64,000 bases of DNA from a bacterium. Its GTDB lineage: Bacteria > JAGOBX01. Shown piece after piece: positions 17,720 through 26,065 of this stretch. The position numbers were made by a program, and so were the translations under genes. Every line of letters starts with the position of its first letter. Position 1 is the stretch's first letter. The stretch covers positions 1-64,000 of the forward strand of contig JAKPEO010000124.1 in assembly GCA_029551925.1 (NCBI GenBank), in the 5' to 3' direction. The notes beneath the pieces are model-generated. The model made no database searches. It had not been told where the DNA came from and saw nothing but the letters and a program-made list of their open reading frames with translations.

Positions 17720-18697
17720 TTATAATTTTCCAGAAGCGCCGCGGAATTTATATGATAATTCATCATTAAATTTATTATATACAAGTTTTAATCCGAAAAT
17801 CGAATTATCACGTATATCAAATGTCTCGCTGTAAAATCGCAAATCAAATATCGCAAGTTCTAAATCATTTTTGTTTTCTTTTATATAATATACAGGAAAC
17901 CGCGAAAACCACAAATAAAAGTCCAATATTTCAGAATCTACTGCTTTATTAAATATTGATATTTGCTGTAATTTTGATTTGTCAAATTTCTCAAATTGAG
18001 TTGTAATAAATCTATTTTCATCGTAAAGATCAGCATAATAATAATAATGTTTGTCTTCTAATATTGCCTTTTGATAATTATATAAAATAAAAGACGGCAG
18101 AATTTTTATTAATTTTATTTCGGAATTATCCAAAATATAATTTGTCTTATTAGCAAGCGATTTTTGAAAATTAAAAACATAAAAAGCGTAAAATATAATA
18201 GCGACAAAAGACAAAACAACAGCGGTTTTTATAATTACAAATTTTTTAGTTATAAAATTGATTATTAACGGAAATAATAGCGCTGCCCAAATAAAAATAT
18301 CTAAAATAAAAAACAAATCAAGAGCATAGCGTTTATTAGAAAATGGTTCTAATATCATTGTGCCATAAGATGTTAATAAATCAAAAATTATATGCGCAGC
18401 TAAATTTAGAGATGCGCAAATTGTTATTGTTTTAGGAATTGAATTTTTTTTTTTTTTTAGAAAAAGATAAAAAAATAAAATTAATAAAATATTAAAAAAA
18501 ATTGAATGAGTAATCCCTCGATGATGTCGGAAATACGCAATATCTCCGAATAATTTAAAAATATAATCAAAATCCGGCAGAATTGAAAATATTAGCGCTG
18601 TCCGATAAAGCGCGCGGCGCTCTTCTTGTATAAATTCGTCTTTTCTCAAAAAAAAGTAAATGCTATACCCGTGCAATAAATGTGTAATCGTATCCAT
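17720..18697 (-). CDS. YdjM-like (DUF457) inner-membrane metal-dependent hydrolase family protein
   Basis: A 325-residue membrane protein. The N-terminus MDTITHLLHGYSIYFFL, the DFDYIF segment and HHRGITHSIFFNI match the YdjM/DUF457 family of predicted membrane-bound metal-dependent hydrolases, whose His and Asp residues probably bind metal. About five hydrophobic helices are followed by a soluble C-terminal part of about 140 residues. Biochemical activity in this family is poorly defined. It heads the rsmA-kinase gene run. No good ribosome binding site precedes the ATG. Confidence 0.78.
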   Translation of the reverse strand: MDTITHLLHGYSIYFFLRKDEFIQEERRALYRTALIFSILPDFDYIFKLFGDIAYFRHHRGITHSIFFNILLILFFYLFLKKKKNSIPKTITICASLNLAAHIIFDLLTSYGTMILEPFSNKRYALDLFFILDIFIWAALLFPLIINFITKKFVIIKTAVVLSFVAIIFYAFYVFNFQKSLANKTNYILDNSEIKLIKILPSFILYNYQKAILEDKHYYYYADLYDENRFITTQFEKFDKSKLQQISIFNKAVDSEILDFYLWFSRFPVYYIKENKNDLELAIFDLRFYSETFDIRDNSIFGLKLVYNKFNDELSYKFRGASGKL

Positions 18698-18758
18698 AAA
18701 TTTTCTATTTTATAATTTTATTTGAATTATGCAATCATTTTTTTATTTCTTCATTTTA

Positions 18759-18786
18759 GGGACAGGCGTCACCTCTTCACCTCTTT
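18759..18786. other. Short GC-richer segment, repeat-like
   Basis: GGGACAGGCGTCACC followed by two near-copies of TCACCTCT stands out from the AT-rich intergenic sequence between the pseudopilin and the YdjM-like gene. It resembles intergenic GGGACAGGC-type text I associate with REP-like elements next to Y1 transposases, but no such gene is here. Identity uncertain. Confidence 0.25.
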
Positions 18787-18910
18787 ATTTCTTAATTTCT
18801 TCACATCTTACTTAAATCAATTCATTAGCACATTTATATTAGATTATTATTTTATGCAAATTGATATATTGATTAATCTAAAAATTAGAAGTTAAAAAGA
18901 TTAGACATCA

Positions 18911-19339
18911 TCAACGAATTTCAGTGAAAATATTTGAGTTTGAAATATATTTATAAGTATACGCACCAGCATCATCTCTTAAATAAACTGATAAGGTATA
19001 ACTAAAGCCATCAGATATGTATCTATATGCATTCGTATTATTATGTTCAAAAGGTGCGCGCGGTAATGAGCCTAAATATTTTGGCACAAGCGAACTAGCA
19101 AGCGCATCTGATATATTTGCTTCCGAAGTTGAAATAGGATAAGAATTATTCGGTCTATCAAGCGAATACGTTCGCAGAGCAGTATTTAAAGAAATTATAT
19201 CAGATTTGGCATTAGCTATTTTGGCTTTATCTAATGCAGATAGTAATCGCGGTATTGCAGAAACTGCAAGAACCCCTATAATTGCTATCACAACTAATAA
19301 TTCTATCAATGTAAAACCGTATTTATTATTTCTCAACAT
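18911..19339 (-). CDS. Type IV pilin-like / type II secretion major pseudopilin-like protein
   Basis: A 142-residue protein with a class III signal: leader MLRNNKYG, cleavage before Phe, then FTLIELLVVIAIIGVLAV with the conserved Glu at +5. After processing by PilD, the hydrophobic helix would pack in a pilus or pseudopilus. The C-terminal domain has a GspG-like pattern (ALRTYSLDRPNNSYP, LVPKYLGSLPRAP). No assembly ATPase, platform protein or prepilin peptidase gene is nearby. It is a diverged duplicate of the gene upstream (19468-19905), from which a terminator separates it. Confidence 0.85.
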   Translation of the reverse strand: MLRNNKYGFTLIELLVVIAIIGVLAVSAIPRLLSALDKAKIANAKSDIISLNTALRTYSLDRPNNSYPISTSEANISDALASSLVPKYLGSLPRAPFEHNNTNAYRYISDGFSYTLSVYLRDDAGAYTYKYISNSNIFTEIR

Positions 19340-19384
19340 AAAATTATTAAATTACCCTAGTGATTTTTTTTTTATTTTTTAAGT

Positions 19385-19422
19385 AAAAAAGCGGAATAAT
19401 ACTCAAATTATTCCGCTTTTTT
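19385..19422 (-). terminator. Rho-independent terminator after the upstream pseudopilin gene
   Basis: GCGGAATAAT (19391-19400) pairs perfectly with ATTATTCCGC (19407-19416) around a 6-base loop. An A-run on one side and a T-run on the other make it usable in both directions. On the minus strand it follows the gene at 19468-19905 by about 45 bases and limits read-through into the second pseudopilin gene. Confidence 0.88.
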
Positions 19423-19467
19423 TTATAATATAATTATAAAATAAAAAATAAAATATATTTTTTATTT

Positions 19468-19905
19468 TTATTCTAATTCGCTTAATTCTGGCGTAAATTG
19501 CGATTGTTCAGACCAATATTTTAAATCTTGATAACCAGTGCCTTCTATTCTTTTTACTTTTGCATAAATTGTATATATAGTGCCATTACTTTCATACATA
19601 TATGCATTTCCTGCTTCTGTTTCAGCTGTCTGCCACGGATTTTTTGGCGCAGACCCTAAATATTTTGGAATTAATGACGCTAAAGCAGTAGAAACTACAG
19701 CTTTTGACGCAGTTGGATATTGTCCAGCAGGATGATTCAAACTATACATATTCAGCGCCGAATTTATAGCGGCAATATCAGCTTTAACAACGCCCTGCTT
19801 TGCTTTGTCTATTGCTGACAATAATTTAGGAATTGCTACTACTGCTAATACGCCTATAATAGCAATAACGACTAACAATTCAATTAAAGTAAAACCTTTT
19901 TTCAT
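19468..19905 (-). CDS. Type IV pilin-like / major pseudopilin-like protein
   Basis: A 145-residue protein with a very short leader MKKG, then FTLIELLVVIAIIGVLAV including Glu at +5, the prepilin peptidase substrate signature. The body has ALNMYSLNHPAGQYP and LIPKYLGSAPKNPW, like GspG-type pseudopilins and simple pilins. A strong GGAGGG ribosome binding site, its own likely promoter and its own terminator suggest an abundant single-gene transcript. That fits a major subunit of a pilus or secretion pseudopilus. Confidence 0.87.
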   Translation of the reverse strand: MKKGFTLIELLVVIAIIGVLAVVAIPKLLSAIDKAKQGVVKADIAAINSALNMYSLNHPAGQYPTASKAVVSTALASLIPKYLGSAPKNPWQTAETEAGNAYMYESNGTIYTIYAKVKRIEGTGYQDLKYWSEQSQFTPELSELE

Positions 19906-19937
19906 AAAAAGCCCTCCAAAAAATTTTTCTTCTTTAA

Positions 19938-19966
19938 ATTATAATGTAGCAATTTTATTTCTATAA
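19938..19966 (-). promoter_or_regulatory. Likely promoter of the pseudopilin gene
   Basis: On the minus strand TATAAT (plus 19938-19943) lies about 33 bases before the ATG, with a weak TTATAG 17 bases further upstream. The -10 match is exact; the -35 is poor. Confidence 0.45.
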
Positions 19967-20114
19967 ATACTATTAAAATCATTAATTATCTATTTTTCAA
20001 AAAAATACATAAAATCTGATATAAATTTTTTTAATATTCTTTAATTATTAGTCAAAAAAATAACTATTTTTTTTAGTTTGTGTTAAAAAAACAACAAAAT
20101 CATACAATAAAATT

Positions 20115-20912
20115 TTAGTCATTTAATTTGATTTGTTTGATAATTTCTTTATTATTTCTATATCCCTTCAAAGTGATTTCTTTGCCTTTATTTTCTGCCA
20201 GCATTTTGAAAAAGTGTTTGCGATTGTTTATCCGTTCATCATTAAAATAAAAAAATATATCGCCTTTTAAAATATCAGAATAATAAGCAGGCGTATCTTT
20301 TATTACAATTTTGACTATGACTCCGCGATTAGTTTCGTATTTTTTTTTGATTTCATCATCTAAATCAGTCAAATAAATTCCTAATTTCGGAGTTTTTAAT
20401 TTTGCCCAAAATGTCGCTTGATAGTCATAATAATCCTTTGTTGATTGGAAATATTGAGTTTGATACTCGCCTTCAATAGTAATAGTTTGTTCTTTAAGCG
20501 ATGATTTGCCGTCTGAATGATATTTTGCTTCTCTTATTACAGTGCGTTGGTCCGGCTGACGCACTGAAAATGGTATTGTTTCTGTAATAGTGGCAATATG
20601 CCGATTTTTTACTACTACTATTGCCGCGCCTTTTTTTTGCGCTGCTTTTATCGCTTTTTCTTTATCTATGTATGTTGATTTGAATTTTGCGCTGCCTATT
20701 AATATATAGCCATTTTCTAATAGCGCTTCTTCTGCTGCGTAAATATCATCTGTTGAATAAATTTTTGGTATCTCATTTTTTGAAATTTGTTCAATTGGAA
20801 ATTTATAACTGCCATTTAACATTTCTTCATTTACGCTAATAAAATTTGTTATATACGGATTTGAACAGCCGATTATTATCGCGCAAAATATAAGATAAAG
20901 AATTTTTTTCAT
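20115..20912 (-). CDS. PDZ-domain lipoprotein
   Basis: A 265-residue protein with a lipoprotein signal (ILYLIFCAIIIGC, lipobox Cys near 16). A central domain holds ALLENGYILIGSAKF and AIKAAQKKGAAIVVVKN. The C-terminal PDZ-like domain (about 175-265) has RGVIVKIVIKDTPAYYSDI and LKGDIFFYFNDERI. There is no protease domain. It probably binds peptides or partner proteins at the envelope. AAGGCGG lies upstream of the ATG. It is the last gene of the rmuC-trpF run. Confidence 0.72.
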   Translation of the reverse strand: MKKILYLIFCAIIIGCSNPYITNFISVNEEMLNGSYKFPIEQISKNEIPKIYSTDDIYAAEEALLENGYILIGSAKFKSTYIDKEKAIKAAQKKGAAIVVVKNRHIATITETIPFSVRQPDQRTVIREAKYHSDGKSSLKEQTITIEGEYQTQYFQSTKDYYDYQATFWAKLKTPKLGIYLTDLDDEIKKKYETNRGVIVKIVIKDTPAYYSDILKGDIFFYFNDERINNRKHFFKMLAENKGKEITLKGYRNNKEIIKQIKLND

Positions 20913-20959
20913 TTTTTTACCGCCTTTAATTTAATTAGACGCATTATCTCCAAAAAACT

Positions 20960-21583
20960 TCAAAATATAGAATTTTTATATTGATTTATTTCAAATTTCT
21001 TCACCATTTCAATTACTTTTTGCATTTTATTATAATCTTTTTTTCCGATTTTTTCTTCTATTCCGCTCGATAAATCTATGCCATACGCAGTCTGAGCAAA
21101 TTTTAGCGATTCTACAATATTATTTTCATTCAAGCCGCCGGCTATAAAATATTTTTGAGTTATATTATATTCCTGTATTTCTTTAAATTCTAATATTCGT
21201 CCTGATTTTTTAGTTTTATCAAATAATAAATAATCCGCTATATTTTTTATATACTGCAATTCAACAATATCGCAAACTCGTTTAATTAAAGGTTTTTTTA
21301 ATTTTTTTTTATATTTGATTATATCTTCATATCCGTGCAATTGGATAATATCAAAATTGCATATTTTATCAATATCCTGAATATACTCAATATTTTGATT
21401 CATAAACACGCCGACAATTTTTGCGTTTTTTTTAGATATTTTTGCAATAATATCAATAACTTTTTCTATTTCAATTTTTCGCGGACTATCTGCAAAAATA
21501 AAACCGAGATAATCAGCACCTAAATCAATAGCATTTTGCGCGTCTTCAATATTCGTCAATCCGCAAATTTTTATTTTTTTCAT
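20960..21583 (-). CDS. trpF: Phosphoribosylanthranilate isomerase
   Basis: Isomerises N-(5-phosphoribosyl)anthranilate to CdRP in tryptophan synthesis. The 207-residue TIM barrel begins KIKICGLTNIEDA, where Cys is the catalytic base, followed by ADYLGFIFADSPRKI, IIQLHGYE, YFIAGGLNENN and a catalytic Asp in AYGIDLSSGIE. No other trp gene is adjacent. It starts one base after the rmuC stop, so expression is tied to rmuC. Confidence 0.95.
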   Translation of the reverse strand: MKKIKICGLTNIEDAQNAIDLGADYLGFIFADSPRKIEIEKVIDIIAKISKKNAKIVGVFMNQNIEYIQDIDKICNFDIIQLHGYEDIIKYKKKLKKPLIKRVCDIVELQYIKNIADYLLFDKTKKSGRILEFKEIQEYNITQKYFIAGGLNENNIVESLKFAQTAYGIDLSSGIEEKIGKKDYNKMQKVIEMVKKFEINQYKNSIF

Positions 21584-21584
21584 T

Positions 21585-23231
21585 TTAATTTATACCGTAT
21601 GTTTCTTCTAAATTTTCAATATCTTCATCTTCTGCCATTAAAAATTTTTCAGGTAATTCCTTTTTCGGTTTTAATCCTAATTCTTTTAAATTTTTTGCTT
21701 GGCTAATTAAATTTCCTTTTCCGCTATTTAATTGTTTCACGGCTTTATTATATACTTCTAATGTTTTATTAATATTTTTTCCGATTTCTTCCAAACTTTC
21801 AACAAATCCGACAAATTTTTCATATAATATTTCTCCGCGTTTTGCGATTTCTAATACATTTTTATTTTGATATTCTTTTTTCCATAAATTTTCTATTAAT
21901 TTCAATACTGCAATCAAATTAGTCGGTCCTATTAAAATTATTCTTTTGGAATAAGCGTAATTCCACAATTGCGGATTATTTTGCACTGCAAGCAAATATG
22001 CAGCTTCTATCGGAACAAACATCAGCACAAAATCAAGAGATTTTTGATAATCTTCATAATTTTTACCGCTTAAATCATCTATATGTTTTTTTATTGCTTC
22101 AATATGTCTTTTTAATGCTTCTGCTTGCTGTTCCGCATCATTAGCAGAGTGATAATCATTATAAGCATTAAGCGAAACCTTTGAATCAATCAAAATACAT
22201 CTATCTTCCGGGCATTTTATAATTACATCTGGCTGCATTTTCTTACCGTCTTCTGACATCAGATAAGCGCCGCCGTCTTGTTTCAAATATTCCTGTATAA
22301 AATATTCTCTATTTTTTGTCAGCCCAGAATTTTCAAGAATGCTCTCTAAAATCATCTCGCCCCAATTTCCTACTCTTTTTATATCCGTTTTTAATGCTTG
22401 CGTTAAATTATTTGCTTCTGCGCTTACTTTATTAGTCAATTCCATCAAATTTTTGATTTTCTCAGCCAGTATTCCGCGTTCGCGCGTTTCGGCATTATAT
22501 ACCTCATCAACTTTTTTTCTAAAATTTTCAATATTTTCGCCTAATGGCTTTAACAAATTTTCTAAATTAGTTTTATTTAGTTCTGTGAATTTACTGCTTT
22601 TTTCTTCGAGTATTTTATTTGCTATGTTTTGAAATTCGATTTTGAATTGCTGTTTAATTTCGTCAATTTCTTTTTTTTGAAATTCTAATTTTTCTTGAAG
22701 CGTTTTATTTATTTCTAAAACTTTTGATAATTCAGAATTCAAATTTTTTAGGTCTTCATTTTTATCATTTATTTGCCGCTGTAATTCCAGATTTTTTTCT
22801 TTAACTTCTTTTAATTGTAAATCTGTCTGCTCGTATTTCGCTTTATATTCAGCGCAGTATTGATTTGTATTTTTTAAATTTTCAGATAATTCAGTATATT
22901 CTTTTTTTAGATTTTCGATTTCAAGTTGTAATTCTTGTTTATAAGATTTGAAGTTTTCTAAATCAGCAGATTTTGAAGAATTATCAGCAATCAATTTTTT
23001 TAGTTCTTCGGTTTTATTAGCATTATCCACTTCAAATTTATTCAAGGTCTCTTTTAAAATTTTCAATTGTTCGATACTTTTATTTAATTCATTATCAATT
23101 TCATTTTTATTTTTTTGTAATGTTTCAAAATCTTCTTTTTTTACAAATTTTAATTTAGTATTTAGGTTTGTAAAAATAAAAGTCCAGGCAGCACCGACAA
23201 TCACCCCAATAATTAAAAATAAAATTCCCAT
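21585..23231 (-). CDS. rmuC: DNA recombination protein RmuC
   Basis: RmuC limits DNA inversions and is a predicted nuclease-like protein of the PD-(D/E)XK fold. The 548-residue protein has an N-terminal membrane helix (GILFLIIGVIVGAAW), a long coiled coil (about 30-220) and the conserved C-terminal domain with VGNWGEMILESILENSG, QPDVIIKCPEDRCILIDSKVS and VLMFVPIEAAYLLA. GGAG precedes the ATG. It has its own upstream region with a hairpin, so it probably starts a new transcript with trpF and the PDZ lipoprotein. Confidence 0.95.
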   Translation of the reverse strand: MGILFLIIGVIVGAAWTFIFTNLNTKLKFVKKEDFETLQKNKNEIDNELNKSIEQLKILKETLNKFEVDNANKTEELKKLIADNSSKSADLENFKSYKQELQLEIENLKKEYTELSENLKNTNQYCAEYKAKYEQTDLQLKEVKEKNLELQRQINDKNEDLKNLNSELSKVLEINKTLQEKLEFQKKEIDEIKQQFKIEFQNIANKILEEKSSKFTELNKTNLENLLKPLGENIENFRKKVDEVYNAETRERGILAEKIKNLMELTNKVSAEANNLTQALKTDIKRVGNWGEMILESILENSGLTKNREYFIQEYLKQDGGAYLMSEDGKKMQPDVIIKCPEDRCILIDSKVSLNAYNDYHSANDAEQQAEALKRHIEAIKKHIDDLSGKNYEDYQKSLDFVLMFVPIEAAYLLAVQNNPQLWNYAYSKRIILIGPTNLIAVLKLIENLWKKEYQNKNVLEIAKRGEILYEKFVGFVESLEEIGKNINKTLEVYNKAVKQLNSGKGNLISQAKNLKELGLKPKKELPEKFLMAEDEDIENLEETYGIN

Positions 23232-23376
23232 TATTTTCTTACTCTCCTAAGTGAAGCAAAATTATATTTTAATATAAACTAACATATCATTAAAATCAAG
23301 AAAAAAAACTATAAAGTCAAAATTGCAGGCTGCAGTCATAAATATAGTGAACTGAAAAATCAAAACAAAAAAGAAC

Positions 23377-23440
23377 AAAAAACTTTTACTCTTTTAACCC
23401 GCATTTTTTTCAAAATGCAAAAAAATATTAAAAGTTTTTT
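23377..23440 (-). terminator. Nested hairpin between the DNA glycosylase gene and rmuC
   Basis: Outer arms AAAAAACTTTTA (23377-23388) and TAAAAGTTTTTT (23429-23440) are perfectly complementary. Inside, GCATTTT (23401-23407) pairs with AAAATGC (23412-23418). It lies just downstream of the glycosylase gene on the minus strand and probably terminates the transcript coming from the STAS gene. Confidence 0.6.
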
Positions 23441-23442
23441 TT

Positions 23443-23464
23443 ATTTAATTTAATTTAATTTAAT
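23443..23464. repeat. Pentanucleotide TTTAA tandem repeat at a stop codon
   Basis: About four tandem TTTAA units (AATTA/TTAAA on the other strand) cover the stop codon and last residues (KLN) of the DNA glycosylase gene. Slippage here would only alter the extreme C-terminus. Confidence 0.6.
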
Positions 23465-24153
23465 TTACAATAATTTTTTATTATGCAGTGTTCGCACAGC
23501 GGTTTTATTTTACAATTATATTTACAGTGTTCAACAATCGCCGCATGATAATTTTTATACAAATTAACTTTTTTTGGAATATTTTTTTCAATCAATATTC
23601 TAATTTCGTCATAATCTTTTTTAGCGTCTATAATTTCGCAGCGTTGCAAAATTCGTCTGGTATAAGCATCTACTACAAATATCGGTTTATTAAAAACATA
23701 CAGTATTATGCTATCCGCGGTTTCTTTACCGATACCCCAAATATCTAATAATCTTTTGCGCAATTCTGAAATGTCTAATTTTTCCAAATCGCGCCAATTA
23801 TTTTTTATTAAAAATTCGCATAAATACCGCATTTTTTTCAATTTTTGATTATAATAGCCGCTCGGTTTAATCGCTTCTAATATTTTAGTTTCTTCTATTT
23901 CCAGCATTTTTTCAGGGCTGGAGCATTTTAATTTTTTTAGATTGTATAATGCTTTGACTACATTTGACCACGCCGTATTTTGCGTAAGTATCGCTCCTAT
24001 CGCAATTTCAAATTTTTCATACTCTGAATATTTATAATTTTTAGATTTATGATATTCAGGATATTCCTTATCTGGCGGAGTAGATGGCCACCAGCCGAGC
24101 CATCCGTATTTTTTATCAAGAGCACTAAATATTTTATTTATTTTTTCGTTCAT
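23455..24153 (-). CDS. Endonuclease III-related DNA glycosylase (HhH-GPD family)
   Basis: A 232-residue base-excision-repair protein. The core LTQNTAWSNV, helix-hairpin-helix DIWGIGKETADSI and catalytic Asp in FVVDAYTRRIL place it in the HhH-GPD superfamily. In true Nth the hairpin reads GVGRKTAN with a catalytic Lys; here Glu (GIGKETAD) takes that place. This points to a monofunctional glycosylase like the 3-methyladenine DNA glycosylase III (MagIII) type group. Four Cys at the C-terminus, spaced C-x5-C-x2-C-x5-C, should hold a 4Fe-4S cluster. I use the ATG at 24153, which overlaps the histidine kinase gene by 20 bases. It is last in the STAS-kinase run. Confidence 0.85.
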   Translation of the reverse strand: MNEKINKIFSALDKKYGWLGWWPSTPPDKEYPEYHKSKNYKYSEYEKFEIAIGAILTQNTAWSNVVKALYNLKKLKCSSPEKMLEIEETKILEAIKPSGYYNQKLKKMRYLCEFLIKNNWRDLEKLDISELRKRLLDIWGIGKETADSIILYVFNKPIFVVDAYTRRILQRCEIIDAKKDYDEIRILIEKNIPKKVNLYKNYHAAIVEHCKYNCKIKPLCEHCIIKNYCKLN

Positions 24154-25249
24154 TTTCAAAAATCACATACGGAATTTCAGATATTTCGCGATTATAGATA
24201 AATCTTACTAATAATCTTAATTCATTAAAATTCAAGGGCTGAACAAAAAAATAAATTTTATCAAAATAATCGCGATATTTAAAAATATTTTGATAATCTG
24301 TCAAAAGCGCAATAATATTTTTATCGCGTAACTTTTCTAAATATTCAAGTTTATCAAATATTCTATCGTCAATAATTATTTCATTTGCGCAGTCGATTTT
24401 TTCTAAATCGTCAAAAACTATTATATTATTATATTCTAAAAAATCTCTGATTATAAAATTTTCAGGTGCGGCATTATCAATGAAATAAACAGTTTTTTCA
24501 ATAGTAGTGTCTAAAAAAAATTCTGTGCTATCATCTATCTTTTTTTTAGAAAACAGCGGCAGTTTAATATGAAATTCTGTAAATTTATTTTTCTCGGAAA
24601 ATACCTTTATTTCTCCGTTATTTTCAAAAATTATTTTTCTAATAAACGCCAAGCCCAGTCCTGCGCCTGACAATGAAGTTCTAATTTTTGTAGTGAAGAA
24701 TGGTTTGAAAATTTTATCTATATTTTCATTATCTATGCCTATGCCTGAATCCCAAAATACTATATTATAATAATCGCTGTCACTATATGTTTTTATTTTA
24801 ATTTCTCTATCATTTTGTTTTTCTATTACAGCATCAATAGCATTAATCAAAAGATTAGAAATTATCGAATTAAAATCGCTGATATTAAAATATATCTGTT
24901 TAGCATTTTGAAATTCTAATTTAACTGTTATGCCGTGTTCTTTTATTTTATATTTGTATAAATCTACAACCGCCTGTATTTCAATTTCAGGCAAAAATTC
25001 AGTTTTTACTGCGTTTTCTATACGCGATAAATTCAATAATCTATCTGTTATCTGTTCTGCTTTATCAATCAAATTCCGAATTTTTTCAGATATTTTTTTT
25101 ATATCTGCGTCGTCATAATTTTCCAATACTTCAATATACCCGGAGATGCCGTAAAGCAAATTATTAAATTCGTGCGCTATTCCGCCTGCTAAAATATTTA
25201 TTTCAGACGCTTTTTCATATTGCAAAATTTTAAGATTTAATTCATTCAT
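24134..25249 (-). CDS. Soluble histidine kinase with degenerate C-terminal receiver-like domain
   Basis: A 371-residue cytoplasmic protein without membrane helices. The phosphoacceptor His is in AGGIAHEFNNLLYGISGY near residue 26. The ATPase domain has N box SNLLINAIDAV, G1 WDSGIGIDNEN and G2 GAGLGLAFIRKI. After about residue 245 comes a receiver-like fold: KTVYFIDNAAPENF, IIIDDRIFDKLEYLEKL, IIALLTDY and FFVQPLNFNELRLLV. The conserved Lys of the KP motif is Gln, so it is probably a pseudo-receiver. Its ATG overlaps the TGA of the anti-sigma kinase gene, linking it to a partner-switch module. Confidence 0.85.
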   Translation of the reverse strand: MNELNLKILQYEKASEINILAGGIAHEFNNLLYGISGYIEVLENYDDADIKKISEKIRNLIDKAEQITDRLLNLSRIENAVKTEFLPEIEIQAVVDLYKYKIKEHGITVKLEFQNAKQIYFNISDFNSIISNLLINAIDAVIEKQNDREIKIKTYSDSDYYNIVFWDSGIGIDNENIDKIFKPFFTTKIRTSLSGAGLGLAFIRKIIFENNGEIKVFSEKNKFTEFHIKLPLFSKKKIDDSTEFFLDTTIEKTVYFIDNAAPENFIIRDFLEYNNIIVFDDLEKIDCANEIIIDDRIFDKLEYLEKLRDKNIIALLTDYQNIFKYRDYFDKIYFFVQPLNFNELRLLVRFIYNREISEIPYVIFENERKNK

Positions 25250-25638
25250 AGCAACGAAAAAATTAATTTAAAAAAATTTTTGTTTGCTTTATGTTCATAA
25301 TAAAATTCATCAGCATAATTTTTTATAATGTATAGCCCCGCTCCTGAATAATTTTTACGAAACGCCGAATCTTTAAATTCATTTGAAATATCGATTTTTT
25401 CGTCTTCGGTCATTATATCAAAAATAATTCTGTCGCCGCCAATATTAAGCAGCAGCGATACAGTTCCGTCTTTATATTTAGATGTTGTATGCCCGATTAT
25501 ATTTGCAAGCAATTCATTAATACAAATCAAAATATTATCAATTTTTTGATCGGCAATTTTTTTTTCATCTAATATTTTATGTATTATAAATTTCGTAATA
25601 GCAATATATTTTTTACTTTTTAAAATACAAATTTTCAT
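25246..25638 (-). CDS. RsbW/SpoIIAB-type anti-sigma factor serine kinase-like protein
   Basis: A 130-residue single-domain GHKL ATPase. It has the N box ICINELLANIIGHT, a short G1 region with FDIMTEDEKIDI and G2 YSGAGLYIIKNYADEF. Proteins of this type bind a sigma factor or other target and phosphorylate a STAS partner on Ser. The STAS gene is directly upstream (7-base gap) and a histidine kinase directly downstream. No sigma factor gene is nearby, so the output may be the kinase or another protein. Confidence 0.85.
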   Translation of the reverse strand: MKICILKSKKYIAITKFIIHKILDEKKIADQKIDNILICINELLANIIGHTTSKYKDGTVSLLLNIGGDRIIFDIMTEDEKIDISNEFKDSAFRKNYSGAGLYIIKNYADEFYYEHKANKNFFKLIFSLL

Positions 25639-25645
25639 ATTAATA

Positions 25646-25981
25646 TCAAACTAAAATTTCAAATTCGCTGTCCATTTTTAAAATTTTCATATTTTGTAAT
25701 ATTAAATTATTAACATTAGAAAATTTTATTTTTGCGGCATATTTGCGATTTATTAGAAAATCTTGGAGTTCAAAAAATAAACCAAAACCATTACTGCTTA
25801 TCATTTTACAATCTTTTAAATTAAATATTATCTCTTTATAATTATTAGCAGAATCCAATATTTTTCTGGTTATTTGCCGAAGTTTTTCATAATTAGAATA
25901 ATCAATCTCACCGATTATTAAAACTTCAATTTTTTTGTTATCATCATCATAAATCAATTCAATATTCAAATTAGTCAACAT
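25646..25981 (-). CDS. STAS-domain anti-sigma factor antagonist
   Basis: A 111-residue protein with a STAS fold: VLIIGEIDYSNYEKLRQ, then EIIFNLKDCKMISSNGFGLFFEL. The usual phosphosite text is DSSG; here it reads SSNG, with the acceptor Ser kept and the preceding Asp changed to Ser. It should switch the neighbouring RsbW-like kinase by binding it when unphosphorylated. It starts the gene run that continues with the anti-sigma kinase, the histidine kinase and the DNA glycosylase. Confidence 0.82.
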   Translation of the reverse strand: MLTNLNIELIYDDDNKKIEVLIIGEIDYSNYEKLRQITRKILDSANNYKEIIFNLKDCKMISSNGFGLFFELQDFLINRKYAAKIKFSNVNNLILQNMKILKMDSEFEILV

Positions 25982-26065
25982 ATTTTTTTTATTTACAATA
26001 TTATTTGTTTATTATATACTAAATAATTTTAGAGATTAATTAAAAGAATACAAGAAAAAAATAAA

